Of a DNA stretch of 64,000 nucleotides, positions 36,441-48,300 are shown piece after piece (the first letter of the stretch is position 1; each line of letters starts with the position of its first letter). This stretch comes from Armigeres subalbatus (lineage: Eukaryota > Arthropoda > Insecta > Diptera > Culicidae): assembly GCF_024139115.2 (NCBI RefSeq), contig NC_085140.1, forward strand, positions 29,623,806 to 29,687,805, given 5' to 3'. The position numbers and the translations under genes were made by a program. The notes beneath the pieces are model-generated. The model was not told the DNA's origin, did no database searches, and was given only the letters and a program-made list of their open reading frames with translations.

Positions 36441-36553
36441 CAGCCAAAATATATTCCTTCTGATTCTTCGTTTACATATAAAGTTTTATATGTGGACGAA
36501 GAATCAGAAGGAATAAATTTTGGCTGTTACGCCCTTTTCAAATGTTGGTCTAG
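36414..36553. mobile_element. 140 bp hairpin MITE inside the BEL pol gene
   Basis: Almost the whole element is two 70 bp inverted arms (CTAGACCAACATTTG...CAAATGTTGGTCTAG) with only a few mismatches. It is flanked by ATTT on both sides (36410-36413, 36554-36557), read as a 4 bp target duplication because deleting the element plus one ATTT returns the RT frame to the family motif. An alternative reading is TCTAGA ends with a 2 bp duplication. Partial relatives lie at 3207-3285 and 32359-32466, both also preceded by TATTT. Confidence 0.85.
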
Positions 36554-37163
36554 ATTTGATCCTTTGGGATTATTGTCGCCAATTGTGGTCATTGCTAAGA
36601 TTTATATGCAAAAACTATGGGCAGCTGAACTTGGTTGGGATACTAAGATAGAAGGAGAGTTACTTGAATCATGGCTACATTTTCGAAATGCTCTTCCTAA
36701 GGTTAGAGAAATTTCTATACCACGATATGGATTTCTCCCTGTTCGAAAAGGTGTAGAAATTCATGGATTTGCAGATGCCTCTTCCGTTGCTTATGGAGCA
36801 GTGATTTATGTTAGAAGTTTACTTTCCGATGGATCAGCTCGCTTACGTTTGCTTTGCAGTAAGTCAAGAGTCGCATCAATTAAAAAATGCTACACCATAC
36901 CTAGCAAAGAGCTTCTTGCTGCTAGATTACTATCCAGATTATTAACAAGAGTTCTTGATGATTTGAAAATCAAGTTTGATGACGTTGTTCTTTGGTCTGA
37001 TAGTCAAATCGTGCTTGCATGGCTTAAAAACCTTTTGCTAGTCTTGAAGTGTTTGTACGAAACAGAGTGGCTAGTATCACCGAGGAGACTAAGAATTTCA
37101 ACTGGAAATATATCAGATCAAAAGACAATCCCGCAGATATCGTGTCTAGAGGACAGCTCCTGA
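36492..37163 (+). pseudogene. BEL/Pao connection and RNase H domain
   Basis: Real pol sequence starts at about 36554 with FDPLGLLSPIVVIAK; the upstream codons belong to the MITE. The RNase H signature residues are present: HGFADAS (Asp), TIPSKELLAARL (Glu) and WSDSQIVLAWL (Asp). The family sequence leaves this frame at about 37040 and continues in another (VRNRVASI...), then shifts again near 37145. Frame breaks of one or two bases therefore separate RNase H from integrase. Confidence 0.85.
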
Positions 37164-37612
37164 TGCCCTTAAATCCAATAATGATTGGTGGGAAGGCCCG
37201 TCTTTCCTACGAGTAGTTAACTATTCTGAGGAGCTATGCTCAGAAATTCCTAATGATGAACTACCAGAACTAAAACATTGTTCAATGATAGCAACCCTGG
37301 TTTACAATGAAAATCAGCTCGGAGTATTTTCAAAGTTTAGTTCATTTAGAAAGCTGCAACGTGTCATGGCATACGTACAGCGTTTTATCAGAAATTGTCG
37401 TCAGAAAATCCAGCCTTACGGACTTTGACGAGAAACCTGACCATTCCAGAGATACGGAGTTCTTTAGAGCTAATAATTCGTATCATTCAGCATGAAATGC
37501 TTTTGATGAAATTCAACGAATTCAAAAAACGATCCGTGTAAGCGAATTTCAGATTTGAACCCTTTTTCACGATGGACTTATAAGAGTAGGAGGAAGATTA
37601 AGACACTCGTCG
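37164..37612 (+). pseudogene. Frame-scrambled linker between RNase H and integrase
   Basis: BEL-like peptide is visible in successive frames: a WWEGPSFLR-like stretch about 37180-37215, VFSKFSSFRKLQRVMAYVQR at 37324-37383, and later a helical segment around 37440-37510 in a third frame. At least three small indels are needed to explain this. There is no independent gene here. Confidence 0.7.
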
Positions 37613-38782
37613 TTGTTATTCCACTCCAAACATCCATATATTTTGCCAAAGCACCCTCTTGTCGATCTTTTAATTCGTGCCTATCACCTTGAAGGAATGC
37701 ACGAAGGCCCAAAGAATCTTCTTGCTTCATTAAGAACTAGATTTTGGCTGTTAGATGGAAGGTCGTCAGTGCGCAAAATAACCCGAAGTTGTGTGTCATG
37801 CTTTCGTGCTCGACCTAAGATTGCTAGCCAATTGATGGGAGATTTACCTGCGTGTCGTGTTACTCCAGCATTTCCATTCGAAATAACAGGTGTAGATTTT
37901 GCAGGGCCTGTATACGTGAAAGAAGGTCGATACAAGCCAAAAATAGTTAAAGCTTACATATCAGTATTTGTTTGTATGGTTACCAGAAGCATTCATTTGG
38001 AGCTAGTTTCTGATTTAAGTACAGAAGCTTTTCTTGCAGCATTGAAACGTTTCGTAGGTCGACGAGGAAATCCGAAAGAAATGCATTCTGACAATGGGTC
38101 CAATTTCCGAGGGGCGAAAAACGAATTGCATGAACTATATGGGCTTTTGCGGTCTCAGTCCACCTTTGACCACATTTCCCATTTTTGTCAGCCTCGAGAA
38201 ATAATTTGGTCATTTATTCCGCCAGTCAAGAGCACTAAATTTCACCTCAAGAGGACACTTAAAGATGCTCATTTAACCATCGAAGAGTACACAACTGTTT
38301 TATCTCAGGTGGAAGGAATAATAACCCATTCATCAGATCAAAATGATTTGGAAATAATTACTTCGGGTCATGTTTTAATTGGTAGACCATTAACTGCTGT
38401 TTCGGAGCCCAGTTACGATGGGGTTCGAGTAAATTGTCTCAGCCGTTGGCAATACGTACAGCGTTTGCGTAACGAATTTTGGAAGAAATGGCACCGTGAC
38501 TATTTGCAATCCCTCCAACCTTGCAGTAAGAATAGAATAAAAACATTAAATGTTCATCCGGGTATGATTCTTTTACTTGAGGAAAAGGATGCGCCCGTGC
38601 AGGTGTGGAAACTTGGTAAAATTATCAGAACCTATCCGGGGAAGAATACAGGTACAGTAGTTTATGAGCGAGCAATCAATAAGATTGCAGTTTTGCCTAT
38701 TAGTGACGATTCAAGTTTGGTTAAAACGTCAGAGAATTCATGTCAGCCCGGCGGGAGTATGTTAGCGCCACCGCCAAAGTAA
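37613..38782 (+). pseudogene. BEL/Pao integrase, catalytic Glu deleted
   Basis: 389 codons with an HHCC zinc domain (HLEGMH...CVSC) in the first 65 residues. The core has catalytic Asp in GVDFAGP (residue 95) and Asp in HSDNGSNF (residue 160). At residues 203-205 (38219-38227) IWSFIPP is joined directly to VKSTKFH; the segment carrying the third catalytic acid (HFGGLWE in family members) is missing in frame. The C-terminal chromatin/DNA-binding part, GHVLIGRPLTA... to the SH3-like end, is present. The frame runs into the 3' LTR. Integration by this copy should be dead even if frames were intact. Confidence 0.88.
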
Positions 38783-39360
38783 GTGTCTCCACTTTCTGTC
38801 TCTCCTGCAATTCGTAAAACCCAAGCTCTGTTGGTTTGTTTGCGCAGCTAGGAATTTCCCTATGTATTACAGATCCAGGTACATGTATGTATATAACAGC
38901 AAACATCCAAGCGCGGGTAGAAAAAATGTATAGGCGAATAGCGCAACAGAGTAAAGCCGAAATTGGCACCGCCTTCTAGAGAGTAAGTGATGTAAATAAA
39001 ATGCGTAACCCCAAACTTCTGTAAATAAATAAGGTGTAGGATTAAGGATTTTTGCCAGTCGTCAGACTGAAACTGTGTATACAAGAGTTAATTAGAATAT
39101 TTTTCCAAACCAACAAACCGAGTTTTGATTGCTGCAAAGTGCTACAGAGAAGTCCACAAACGGAGACCCATCTAATACAGTCCACTTCGAGAATATTTCC
39201 ACCTTTGTACTGTGTTGCACCAAGTGTCTAGTTTGAGTGGGATTTAACAGTCCCACAAGATAGCTATCATCCGCTCTGGAAAGAGCACTGAGTTTATGCG
39301 ACGTAGTGCAGGGATTGGAAACCAGTGAAATCCCCCAGGAGCCGGGCTAGCGCTCCTACA
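38760..39360 (+). repeat. BEL/Pao 3' LTR
   Basis: 601 bp, TGTTAGCGCC to GCTCCTACA, followed directly by the GTTCC target duplication. A short purine-rich GGCGGGAGTA just before it is the likely polypurine tract. The integrase reading frame runs 23 bp into this LTR before stopping. Confidence 0.95.
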
Positions 39361-39365
39361 GTTCC

Positions 39366-40160
39366 AACGGGAATTTTTCAGATATTTCGTCGAAAATCAT
39401 CCAGGAATTCCAACGTGAATGTACCAGGGATGTAGAAGCAAATCGTCGAAGGTTTCCGAAGCAATCTGTCGGGAATCCCGAAGCAAATCGTCAAGGCACT
39501 CCGAATTAATCCTCCAGTAATTCCAAAAGAAATCCATCAAACATGTTAAAATAAATCGCTGAGCGATTCCAAAGCAAATTTTTGATGGATTCCGAAGCAA
39601 ATCATCGAAGGATTTCGAAGCAAATCGTCGAATGATTCCGAAGCAATTCGTCGAGGGATTTTGAAGCAAATCATCAAAAACATTCCGATCGTCGAGGGAT
39701 TTTTTTTCTTTATTTGAGAGGTTTTCAGCCCTAGGCTGGCTCACCTCTAACGTCGTTGGATTCCTAAGCAAATCATTGAGGGATTCCGAGAAAAAACGTC
39801 GATTGACTCCGAATTATATATTCAATTGATTCCGAAGCAAACCGACGAAGTATTCTGAAACAAATCGTCAAGGAATTCCGAAGCAAAGTCAAGGAATTCC
39901 GAGGAAAATCAACGCGAGATTATAAAGCAATTTTATGAATTTATGGATTATGAAGAGTATCCCCCATCGATTCCCAAGGGTATCCCTTAACGACACCAAA
40001 AGAAACCCAGTGTGAATTCTTCTCGATTCCGGTTGGAACACTTCGATGATTCTAGAAGGAATTCTTCAAAGATTCCAATGAGAATTCTTCTCTGATTCTG
40101 ATGGGAATTCCTCTCGGATTCAGATGAAAATCCTTTTCAAATGCTGATGGGAATTATGGG
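39366..40160. repeat. Degenerate GATTCCGAAGCAAATCGTCGA minisatellite (right of BEL)
   Basis: About 25 imperfect copies of a 24-27 bp unit such as GATTCCGAAGCAAATCGTCG, changing towards GATTCTGATGGGAATTC after 40000. It carries an ultrashort retroposon insertion at 39700-39749. Confidence 0.7.
39700..39749 (-). mobile_element. Ultrashort hairpin-poly(A) retroposon, copy A
   Basis: Minus strand: GAGGTGAGCCAGCCTAGGGC...ACCTC hairpin (39747-39718, exactly 30 nt), then TCAAATAAAGAAAAAAAA. The flanks CGTCGAGGGATT and CGTCGTTGGATT may be a duplicated target in the minisatellite. Confidence 0.6.
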
Positions 40161-40324
40161 GATTATCATGCTGCTAGGCAAGCGGGAGTCTGCTGATAAA
40201 CTGTCACTCCAGTTCGTGATGGTCTTTGACTGCTGGCGAAGTACCACGATTGCTTTGATTGATATTTTGGTGGCTGTCCTTTGTTGATCATATCAAGTTT
40301 ACTTTGATGCTTTCAAATCAATTC

Positions 40325-40577
40325 TCGCGTGATTTTTGAAAACGTCGTAAGTCCAAAAGAGAGGCTCTCTTTGTTTACTTTCTCTTTCGATTATTACAAT
40401 GCCATACTAACATTTACATTGGATTTTCCAGCACCGATCTGAAGAAAATAGCTTTGTCTAGTGTGCTGAGGTGAAAATATTGCAACAAATTTTAAACTAG
40501 CCTAGATATTAGCAAAAGAGAGCGTAATAAAAGAGAATCTCTCATTTGGACTTACGACGTTTTCAAAAATCACGCGA
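40325..40577. mobile_element. 253 bp MITE with TCGCGTGATTTTTGAAAACG ends
   Basis: The first 32 bp, TCGCGTGATTTTTGAAAACG followed by TCGTAAGTCCAA, are matched exactly by the complement of the right end. A further AGAG/CTCT-rich subterminal stretch pairs partially. No ORF. Target duplication not identified. Confidence 0.8.
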
Positions 40578-40839
40578 TTATTAGATATTGCCTTTTCATA
40601 ATTAACACCAAGTGCAATTTCACTACCACACAGGAATCTTTCTCAGAAATGAGAAACAAACTCATTTGTCTTCCACTCATTTCATTTTGATAGGGTGAAC
40701 ATGGGAGATAAATCTTTTGTCTTCTAATTCATTATGCTATATGTTGAAAATTGATGTCACTGCTATCTAAGTTCGTGACCGCTAGCTTGCCGGATAATTT
40801 AATTTTTCTCCACCAAGTCTCCCTTCTCGTCGCTTCTCT

Positions 40840-42935
40840 TGATAAATTTTACAAGCAAATTCCCAAAAATTGCTGCCGATCTGCAAGACAAAGAGAACTT
40901 CTACAGTCAACTCAATGCCGTCGTAGATAGAATCCCGAAGGGTGATATCAAGATCTGTTTGGGCGACTTCAATGCGAAGATCGGATCCGACAACTCGAAC
41001 CATGAGCGCATTATGGGACGCCATGGTCTCGGAGAAATGAGCGAAAACGGAGAGCTGTTCGCAGAATTGGTGATCGGTGATCGGGGGATCGCTCTTCCCT
41101 CATCGACCGGTTCACAAAGTCACGTGGGTCTCCCGTGACGGCTTCACAGTAAATCAAATAGACCACATCTGCATCAGCCGAAAATAGAAACGGAGCCTTC
41201 TTGATGCACGGAATAAACGTAGTGCCGATATCGCGTTTGATCATCACCTCCTCATCGGCGAAATACGCCTGCGCATTGCGCGGATTCGTCGGCAGGAGGA
41301 AAGAGTTGGACAACGATTCAACACACGCCGACTGGAAGATGCCACAGGTGCAGATATTCCGGAAGGTGGCAGCGTGGGAGACCAATGGACCGCCATCAAG
41401 AATGCCTTCATCGCCACCAGCGAGAACAATCTGGGCGAACTGCGTACCCAAAAGAAACAATGGGTCACCGTTGAGACCTGGAGGAAGATAGAGGAGCGAA
41501 GAGAAGCCAAAGCCGCGATCGAAAACCAGAGGAGCCAAAGTCTTAGACCGTCAACGATACGCGGCTCTTGAGAAGGAAGTAAAACGCTCATGTCGACGGG
41601 ACAAGCGAGCGTGGGCAGGCTCTCTGGCCGACGAAGGAGAAAGAGCCGCCGCAACCGGGGACATTCGCCTCCTCTATGCTATCTCACGACGTTTAAGCGG
41701 TTCAAAGTTCTATGCAAAATTATCCTAGCCCGGATTCAGGAGAAGATCGATGCGACTCTCCCGCGGCAGCAGGCCGGATTCCGTGCCGGAAGATCCTGTG
41801 TGGACCACATTGTCACGCTCCGCATCATTCTGGACTTATTTGGACTTACTTGATATTCATTGACTACGAAAAAGCTTTCAACCGTCTCAATCACGAAAAT
41901 ATGGGGGGCGCCCTGAGACGCAAGGGGATTCCTGAGAAAATCATCGGCCTCATCGAAGCACAGTACAAGGCCTTTTCGTGTAGAGTGCTGCACAATGGGG
42001 TCCTGTCCGACCCTATCCGGGTCGTACCTGGTATGAGGTAAGGATGTATTCTATCACCGTTACTGTTCCTCATCGTAATCGACGAGATTCTGGTAGATGC
42101 GATTGACCGTGAACCAAACCGCGGTCTGTTATGGCAGCCTATAACCATGAAGCACCTAAACGACTTCGAATTGGCTGATGACGTTGCACTCCTCGCGCAA
42201 CGGCGCTCTGATATGCAGAGTAAGCTCAATGACCTTGCCGAGCGCTCCTCTTCGGCAGGTTTAGTCATCAACGTCAACAAAACCAAATCGTTGGATGTAA
42301 ACACGGTGACTCCTTCCAGTTTCACAGTAGCCGGGCAACCAGTGGAGAATGGCGTCAGACGGCGGTACCAAGATCGACATAGGCGCACGGATCAAGAAAG
42401 CAAGGGCTGCCTTTGCGAGTTTAAGAAATATCTGGAAAAACAGGCAGATAAGTGAACGCACCAAAATACGAATTTTCAACTCTAACGTGAAATCTGTGCT
42501 GTTATACGCTAGCGAAACATGGTGTGTATCAGTGGAGTATACTCAACGACTGCAAGTGTTCATCAACAGATACCTGCGGTACATAATTCGTGCCTGATGG
42601 CCTTACAACTGGATCTAATACAACGAGCTCCATCGTCGTTGTCACCAGATGCCGATGGAAACTGAAATTCGGTATCGTAAGTGGGTCGACTGAGTCAGCC
42701 ACAACTTACGTAGGGGCGGAAACTAAATCTGTAAACAAGCATTAGACTGGAACCCAGCGGGACATCGCAGCAGAGGCAGACCCAGAGGTTCATGGCGGCG
42801 AAGCCTCAATAAAGAAATAAAAGAAGTCGACCGAAATCTAACCTGGCAACAGGTTAAAGCGATAGCCGGGCAACGCTCAGGATGGAGATCTTTCAAGTCG
42901 GCCCTTTGCACCACCGGAGGTGTACAGGATCCAAA
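40840..42935 (+). pseudogene. RTE-like LINE, endonuclease and RT, internally deleted
   Basis: Endonuclease (EEP fold) region: YSQLNAVVDRIPKGDIKICL, GDFNAKIGSDNSN and later a QIDHICISRK-like stretch in shifted frames. At about 41700 the sequence jumps from the linker to RT (FKVLCKIILARIQEKIDATL), skipping some 200 codons. RT continues with QQAGFRAGRSCVDHIVTLRI, FIDYEKAF, FELADDVALLA (catalytic) and GLVINVNKTKSLD. The C-terminal YASETWCVSVE and RGRPRGSWRRSLN-like parts follow. Frames break at least five times. Its 3' end is near CAGGATCCAAAAGTAA (42935). Confidence 0.8.
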
Positions 42936-42954
42936 AGTAAATTCCCAAAAATTA

Positions 42955-43024
42955 TAGACCGCAACGAGATTCGAACCCAAAACAACTTTGAAATGTTGAG
43001 AACGCCCACTAATCACGCCACCAC
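42955..43024 (-). mobile_element. tRNA-like SINE head
   Basis: Minus strand: GTGGTGGCGTGATTAGTGGG (A-box-like), CAAC-loop-GTTG stem, then GGTTCGAATCTC (B box). A full cloverleaf does not close, so this is a tRNA-derived SINE promoter rather than a tRNA gene. It sits just after the LINE 3' end. Confidence 0.45.
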
Positions 43025-43539
43025 ATAAACTGATTGAAAGTAAAGAGAAAAACTGCTGTATTGAACGATTGAACCTTCTACATATCGTGGCGCATCGTCA
43101 GATACAATCAGTTTGTTTCTCTTGTGCCGGAGTTTATCGCACTGTAATTTATCCGGATAAAATGGATGGTGGAGAGATCTGTTGTCGCGTAAGTGAGTGA
43201 GAAATCCGAACCCTGCTAGGGAGTCTAATTTTTTTTTTCTGGTGAGGGCTAAGCTCTCATATCCCCGCCTTATTTATGCCAATGTGTAAAATTTAGCTTC
43301 TTTGACAACCTGTCTATAAGAAATACGCACTTTGAGTTTTGAATATCACATCGAGTAAAAAAACTATAAAATGTTTGCCTCGGAAGTAGTGTTGAATCTT
43401 GCTTATCAGTTTTCGGCACAAAGAACCGGTTCCTTGCCACTAGCTGGGAACATATGTCCGGATACCTTCAAGCATTCAATGTTTTTTTTTTACGAAATAC
43501 CTGTTTGTTTTGAGGGGAAATTTATTCAGCTCAACGCCA

Positions 43540-44780
43540 ATGTCGTTTGGCCGAACAATACGTAAGGCCGAAAGTCATCTAGCTGAATTCCACTTGGCCG
43601 AATGGAATGATTGGCCTAAATTGTTATCAGGCCGAAAACTAGTTAGCCAACTATTTCGATCCATCGAACAAGTCATTTGACAGAAAGAGAAGCTTGGCAA
43701 ATGACTTCCGGCCTAACGGTCGAAAATGTCGTTTCGGCGAACGATAATTTGGACCAAAAAATGGCGCTGTGCCATGCAGGTTGTCTTGACGAACGGATCT
43801 TACGACCGAATATGTGATTTGCTCGAAAATATAATTTGGCCGAACAGATCATACCACCGAGACTGTAAAAGACAATTGGCGAAACAATTAATTGCATATC
43901 ATTCGGCAACTCGGCCATACGAAAATCATTTTTTGTTACTTAAGTATCTTGGCTGTGCATATGCACAGCATATGTTTCGAAATGGACAAATTGATATGAA
44001 ATATTGCGAAAAAGAATCCACGTGTCTTTGAGGGACTCGAACGAGGTTGAGGGTTAGGTCCTAATCGGATAATAGTTTTTGCACAAACAAAGTTTTTGTT
44101 TTCGACAAAACATGTTCGGTTTTATCCGAAATGACCTATTCTGTCGACCTATTTGGTCGTTAGGCAAAATGTGCTGTTTGGCCACGTGACCTGTTTGGCC
44201 AAACGACTCGGCTGCAGTGTTTTGCTGAATCATTCTCAAACGATAATGATTGCAGTATTCACGTGAAAGTTGTCGCCGGCGATAACTGCACAAATGATGG
44301 TATCAAACGATAATAAGCACAGAATTATCCTTCAAATATAAACCTTACTAATACTAGCTAAATGTCAACAGTCTCGTTAAATCGTGGTAGAAAGAAAAAT
44401 GCATTCAAAAAGTAACGGTAAATGATTAAAATCAAGATACGATTTTCAAACGATGCGCACTCGCTGGCGAGTTTTTATCAATTGATTATTTAAATGTGTG
44501 ATCGCGTTCATCACCCTCGTTTTTTTGAAAATTTGATTTTTCCCATCCCTGCTCGGTTGTACGGTAACCAAATTACATATACGACCAAATAACATTTTCG
44601 ACGAAATGACCATTTCGACGAAACCACATTTTCTATCGAACGAGTCGACCAGAAGTCTTTTTCGGATAAATGACATTCGAATGATCTGTCTTACTATACT
44701 TCTTTTTCTGTCGAATGATTTGTTCGGCGAAATTGCTGTTTTGGTCAAACGCCTTATTTGGTCAACTAATTGCAAATGTG
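43540..44780. repeat. Foldback region of TTTGGCCGAA / TTCGGCCAAA repeats
   Basis: Degenerate units in GGCCGAA orientation fill about 43545-43925. The opposite orientation (CGACCAAATGACA, TTTGGCCACGTGACC) fills 44085-44220 and 44570-44775. The overall arrangement is inverted around a unique centre near 44000, like the better preserved example at 50883-52402. Confidence 0.6.
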
Positions 44781-45046
44781 ATTGTTTTTGTTTGGCATCA
44801 AAATCCTGTTTCAAGTCTTCCACAGGGTCTACGGAAGAGGGCTACACAACTAAAATTAATTGCAATATGCTTTTCATAAAAAACGCCATGAATTGATATG
44901 GCTTGTGATACATTGGATGGTACATATTCTGGTAGTTCTGGTCTCCAGCTAGAGTCCGGAACTGGTTCAAGTGTTCCAAAATCTGAATTCATTCGATCAG
45001 AGGCAGCGCAAATAAGTTTTCTCCACAATAACCGATTATAACCGTG

Positions 45047-45326
45047 GGCCCTCCTTAGCCGTGCGGTAAGATGCGCGGCTACAAAGCAAGACCATGCTGA
45101 GGGTGGCTGGGTTCGATTCCCAGTGCCGGTCTAGACACTTTTCGGTTTGTCTCGACTTTCCTGGGCATAAAGTATCATCGTGTTAGCCTCATGATTTACG
45201 AATGCAGAAATGGTAACTTGGCAACTTCGCAGTTAATAACTGTGGATGTGCTAAATGAACACTAAGCTGCAAGGCGGCAATGTCCTAATGGGGGAGGTAA
45301 TGCTAATGAAGAAGAAGTAGAAGAAG
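45047..45326 (+). mobile_element. Feilai-type tRNA-derived SINE, full length
   Basis: Pol III A box around TTAGCCGTGCGGTAAGATGC and B box GGTTCGATTCC at 45110-45120, a body with GTGTTAGCCTCATGATTTAC and TTAATAACTGTGGATGTGCT, and a GAAGAAGAAGTAGAAGAAG tail. Flanked by AACCGTG (45040-45046, 45327-45333). Naming follows the abundant Aedes Feilai family from memory. Confidence 0.8.
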
Positions 45327-45339
45327 AACCGTGAAAAAA

Positions 45340-48300
45340 AGATCTTGGTACGAATGACAAACAAAAAAGTCCCGACAGACCCTACGGAGATTCCGTATGG
45401 CGGGACCACTTTGCGTTTTTGGCGTATATAATTTTGTAAACAAACATTGGGAAGCAAATTCCTGCTTATTGAAGAAGTATTTCCTGGGAAAACCTATGAA
45501 TGTTTACAAAATAATGTACGGCACCAGATGTACTGCGACTGCCACCAGATGGCAGTACCGTGGCTTTGTTAAGGAGAACTGTATTTCTGTCCGTATGCCC
45601 AACGCAATGTCCGTTTCTTATAACTTTACTGAATCAAAACGTGGCTCATAAACCTATGCTTTATGGAGGATTAATTAATGTCGCTTGCATTGGTTTTCAG
45701 GTCTATGATGGGAATTAGGACGCAGCCGAAAATATTTGCTGTAAACCTAAAACACATCTCAAAACTGCTTTGACAAACTACGCTCATTAGATGTTTGATT
45801 AGCAGATTGGATTTGTTCGCAAATCCATACTAATCCCCCCGCTCGAAGTCAATAAATCATTCCGTCAGCAGTGAGTTATTAAAACACAATCAAATAATTT
45901 TATGTTTCCCGATCGATGTCGCTATACGCTACTCCATGTCACCATTTTTTACGACCGCTCGCTCGTGCGATGTTTGCTTTGCGACGAAGGTCGGCGGCCA
46001 TGTCCGAGCAAAACAAAAAAGTCGATAAACATATTTCTCCAGCAAGCGGCAACAGCGACGCCCACGATGCACAATGTATTTTGCATAATGAAACAAGTCT
46101 GAATTTCGATTTTGTATCCGTCGTCGTCAAGCCTGAGGATTGAGGTTTGCGAAAAAGAACTAATTTTGTCACCGTGTGGTTGCAGCAGTCGCTGCCCCCC
46201 CAATCGGCGACGATGACCAAGGTGTTGACCGATGAAGAACGATCACTTTGCTTGAGGTGGCGCGCCGGCAGTGGTTGAATAGCCAAGTGCCAATTAACAC
46301 CCAGTTTTTGGTCAGCATTAGGTAAATAACTAATGATATAAAGCTTCGGTCGAACGCGAAATGGTCCCAGCGATTGTTTATTTCTTCTTCTGACGGATAT
46401 CGAGTGGATAGTCAAAACCAATGATTGCTCGAATGACGTCACGAAATTCCGTAACTGCTTTCTTGGAACGTAGTCTCATGACCATAGGCACAGTCTCATA
46501 CAGTAGATTCTGAAATTTAAAAATTTACATAATTTATAGTGACATCAATGTAAAAGCTTTTCGCATGCCACATCCTCCATCCCAGTCAGGCAAAGTCAGT
46601 AGAATAAATTGTCACCCTATTACTGGGCCTACCAGCACTCAGCAGAATGTCTGTATATTGATCACATTTCTTTGTCTTTTGGTGGGGAGAAGATCGTCCG
46701 CAAAATATATTAATTTACATCCCACGATCGCAGTTCATTATATTTTATGACTTTTTAAATACTGAACGATCAAAATAAAGACACTATAAATGAAGACAGG
46801 AAATTTACTCCTTGAATGAATAAATCATTTTGTAGCTCTGAATGCGTATCACTGTCGACATTGAGTTTTATTGAAATTCGTATGATTCGTGTTTGTCAAT
46901 ATGTCTTTATAATCATCTCTGTATTGCAATTGTAATTTGGTTAAATCCGAGATCAAGACCCTCCTCCTGTAGATCCAACTATATTCCTATTTCAGATCGT
47001 GTTCTGAAACTTTACGATCATTCAAAGTACCAACAAAACTAATTCATCAACTTAGATGAATTTCGATGGAGAGGGAAAATCAGCTTATTAGCGAATTTTG
47101 ATCCGCAATACCTTCTAATATGGAACATGGAAATTCCAAAAATTGTAAATGCCTTTTTTTCAAGGCCCACATGTCCTGTCCATCGTCTTATGCTAGGTCG
47201 GTGTTAAGTCTGCGCGACATCTATGTGACGGTGACGTTGATTCTGTCTCTAACAAACCTGTTTTTACGGTAGGAGCTAAATCAGTTGCATTTATTAGGTC
47301 TAGATGTTATTTACGACATGTCGTGTGTCGCTGAAATCCGGAATATTTATTCATTTTCATGTTGATGCAGTGCGTTGTTTAAACAAGAATGAAGCCTCCT
47401 CTGACGATATTGTCCCCAATAAAGTGTCTATACCAGGATCGTAAAAATGTCAATGTGCGCTTTAGAAATTCGATTATGTATTGTCCAAAATCAGGACAGG
47501 ATCATTGACTGTCAAAAATGTGGAATACATCTAAGAGGTGTGCCTTACTGCATAAATCGTCGGCGGCGATATACATTTTGGCGTCGAAAAAAAATTCTGC
47601 AGGAGATTCTTCCTAATTTCCACGAGAAGTTCTTTGGTTGCTTTTTTGTGTACTTGAAGATTCAAGATGGAAAAAGCCGTCCATAATAGCTGGGGGAACA
47701 TTCCCACATTGCCTTATATGATAGGACATTTTAGCTGAGATTCTGCCGAATCATCAGCGAATGAAAACCCAAAAACGCTTACCATAGAAACTCCTGAAAT
47801 GTTATGGGGTTATAAATATTCACATTAAATATTCATCAGATACATTATCAAAAGGCGAACCACAACCGATGATAAAAGATTAGTCCAATAAATATCTGTA
47901 GCACCTTCTCGGTGCCATGCCGCCGGGGGACTGCATCGAACGGCGAATTGGTTTATTTGGCGTCGTCTTCCAAGGCAGGTGTGAGAATGTCATAAACTTT
48001 TGGACGACGCGACGACGGTGCGCGGTTGTGAGGTTCAATTTAATTTGACATGGTCAATAAATTACCGCGCTGTCAATGTTGTTCGCCAAGATATTCGAAT
48101 CATAGGACGGTGCATTCTTCAAAAACATAAACATCGATCGGCGTCATCTAAATTACCCTGATTCAACCACCTAGTGGTAATATTGATTTAAAAATTACCG
48201 TGGGGCATCGAAATCCGTACACTCAAGCACCTCAGTATGTGGAAAAGGCTGCAAGGCTGCAAAATGAGCAAAAAATGCAAATAAAATGTTTATCGTTGAT

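Larger units (their letters stand above)
32664..39360 (+). mobile_element. Full-length BEL/Pao LTR retrotransposon (defective)
   Basis: The 6.7 kb element has two LTRs of about 600 bp (TGTTRGCG...CTCCTACA), 5 bp target duplications GTTCC (32659-32663 and 39361-39365), a primer-binding site, gag with a CCHC knuckle, and pol in the order protease, RT, RNase H, integrase. That order, the BEL-style gag and the YVDD box identify the BEL/Pao clade. The LTRs differ at only about six positions, yet gag-pol carries at least seven frame breaks, a 140 bp MITE and an in-frame loss of the integrase catalytic Glu. It landed in a GATTCC-type minisatellite (32460-32658 and 39366-40160) on the strand opposite to fringe. 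It cannot be autonomous as sequenced. Confidence 0.95.

Noticed and set aside
40839..41138. Endonuclease-like frame as a host nuclease gene
   Set aside because: The sequence following it is RTE-like RT in the same order and orientation, so it belongs to a dead LINE.
42955..43024. Possible tRNA gene (B box GGTTCGAATCTC)
   Set aside because: Acceptor and T stems do not close; better read as a SINE head. The B boxes at 45110 and 51600 are within Feilai SINEs.
45939..46442. 167-codon minus frame
   Set aside because: No recognisable domain, overlapping frames on both strands, no splice-site or codon evidence; left unassigned.
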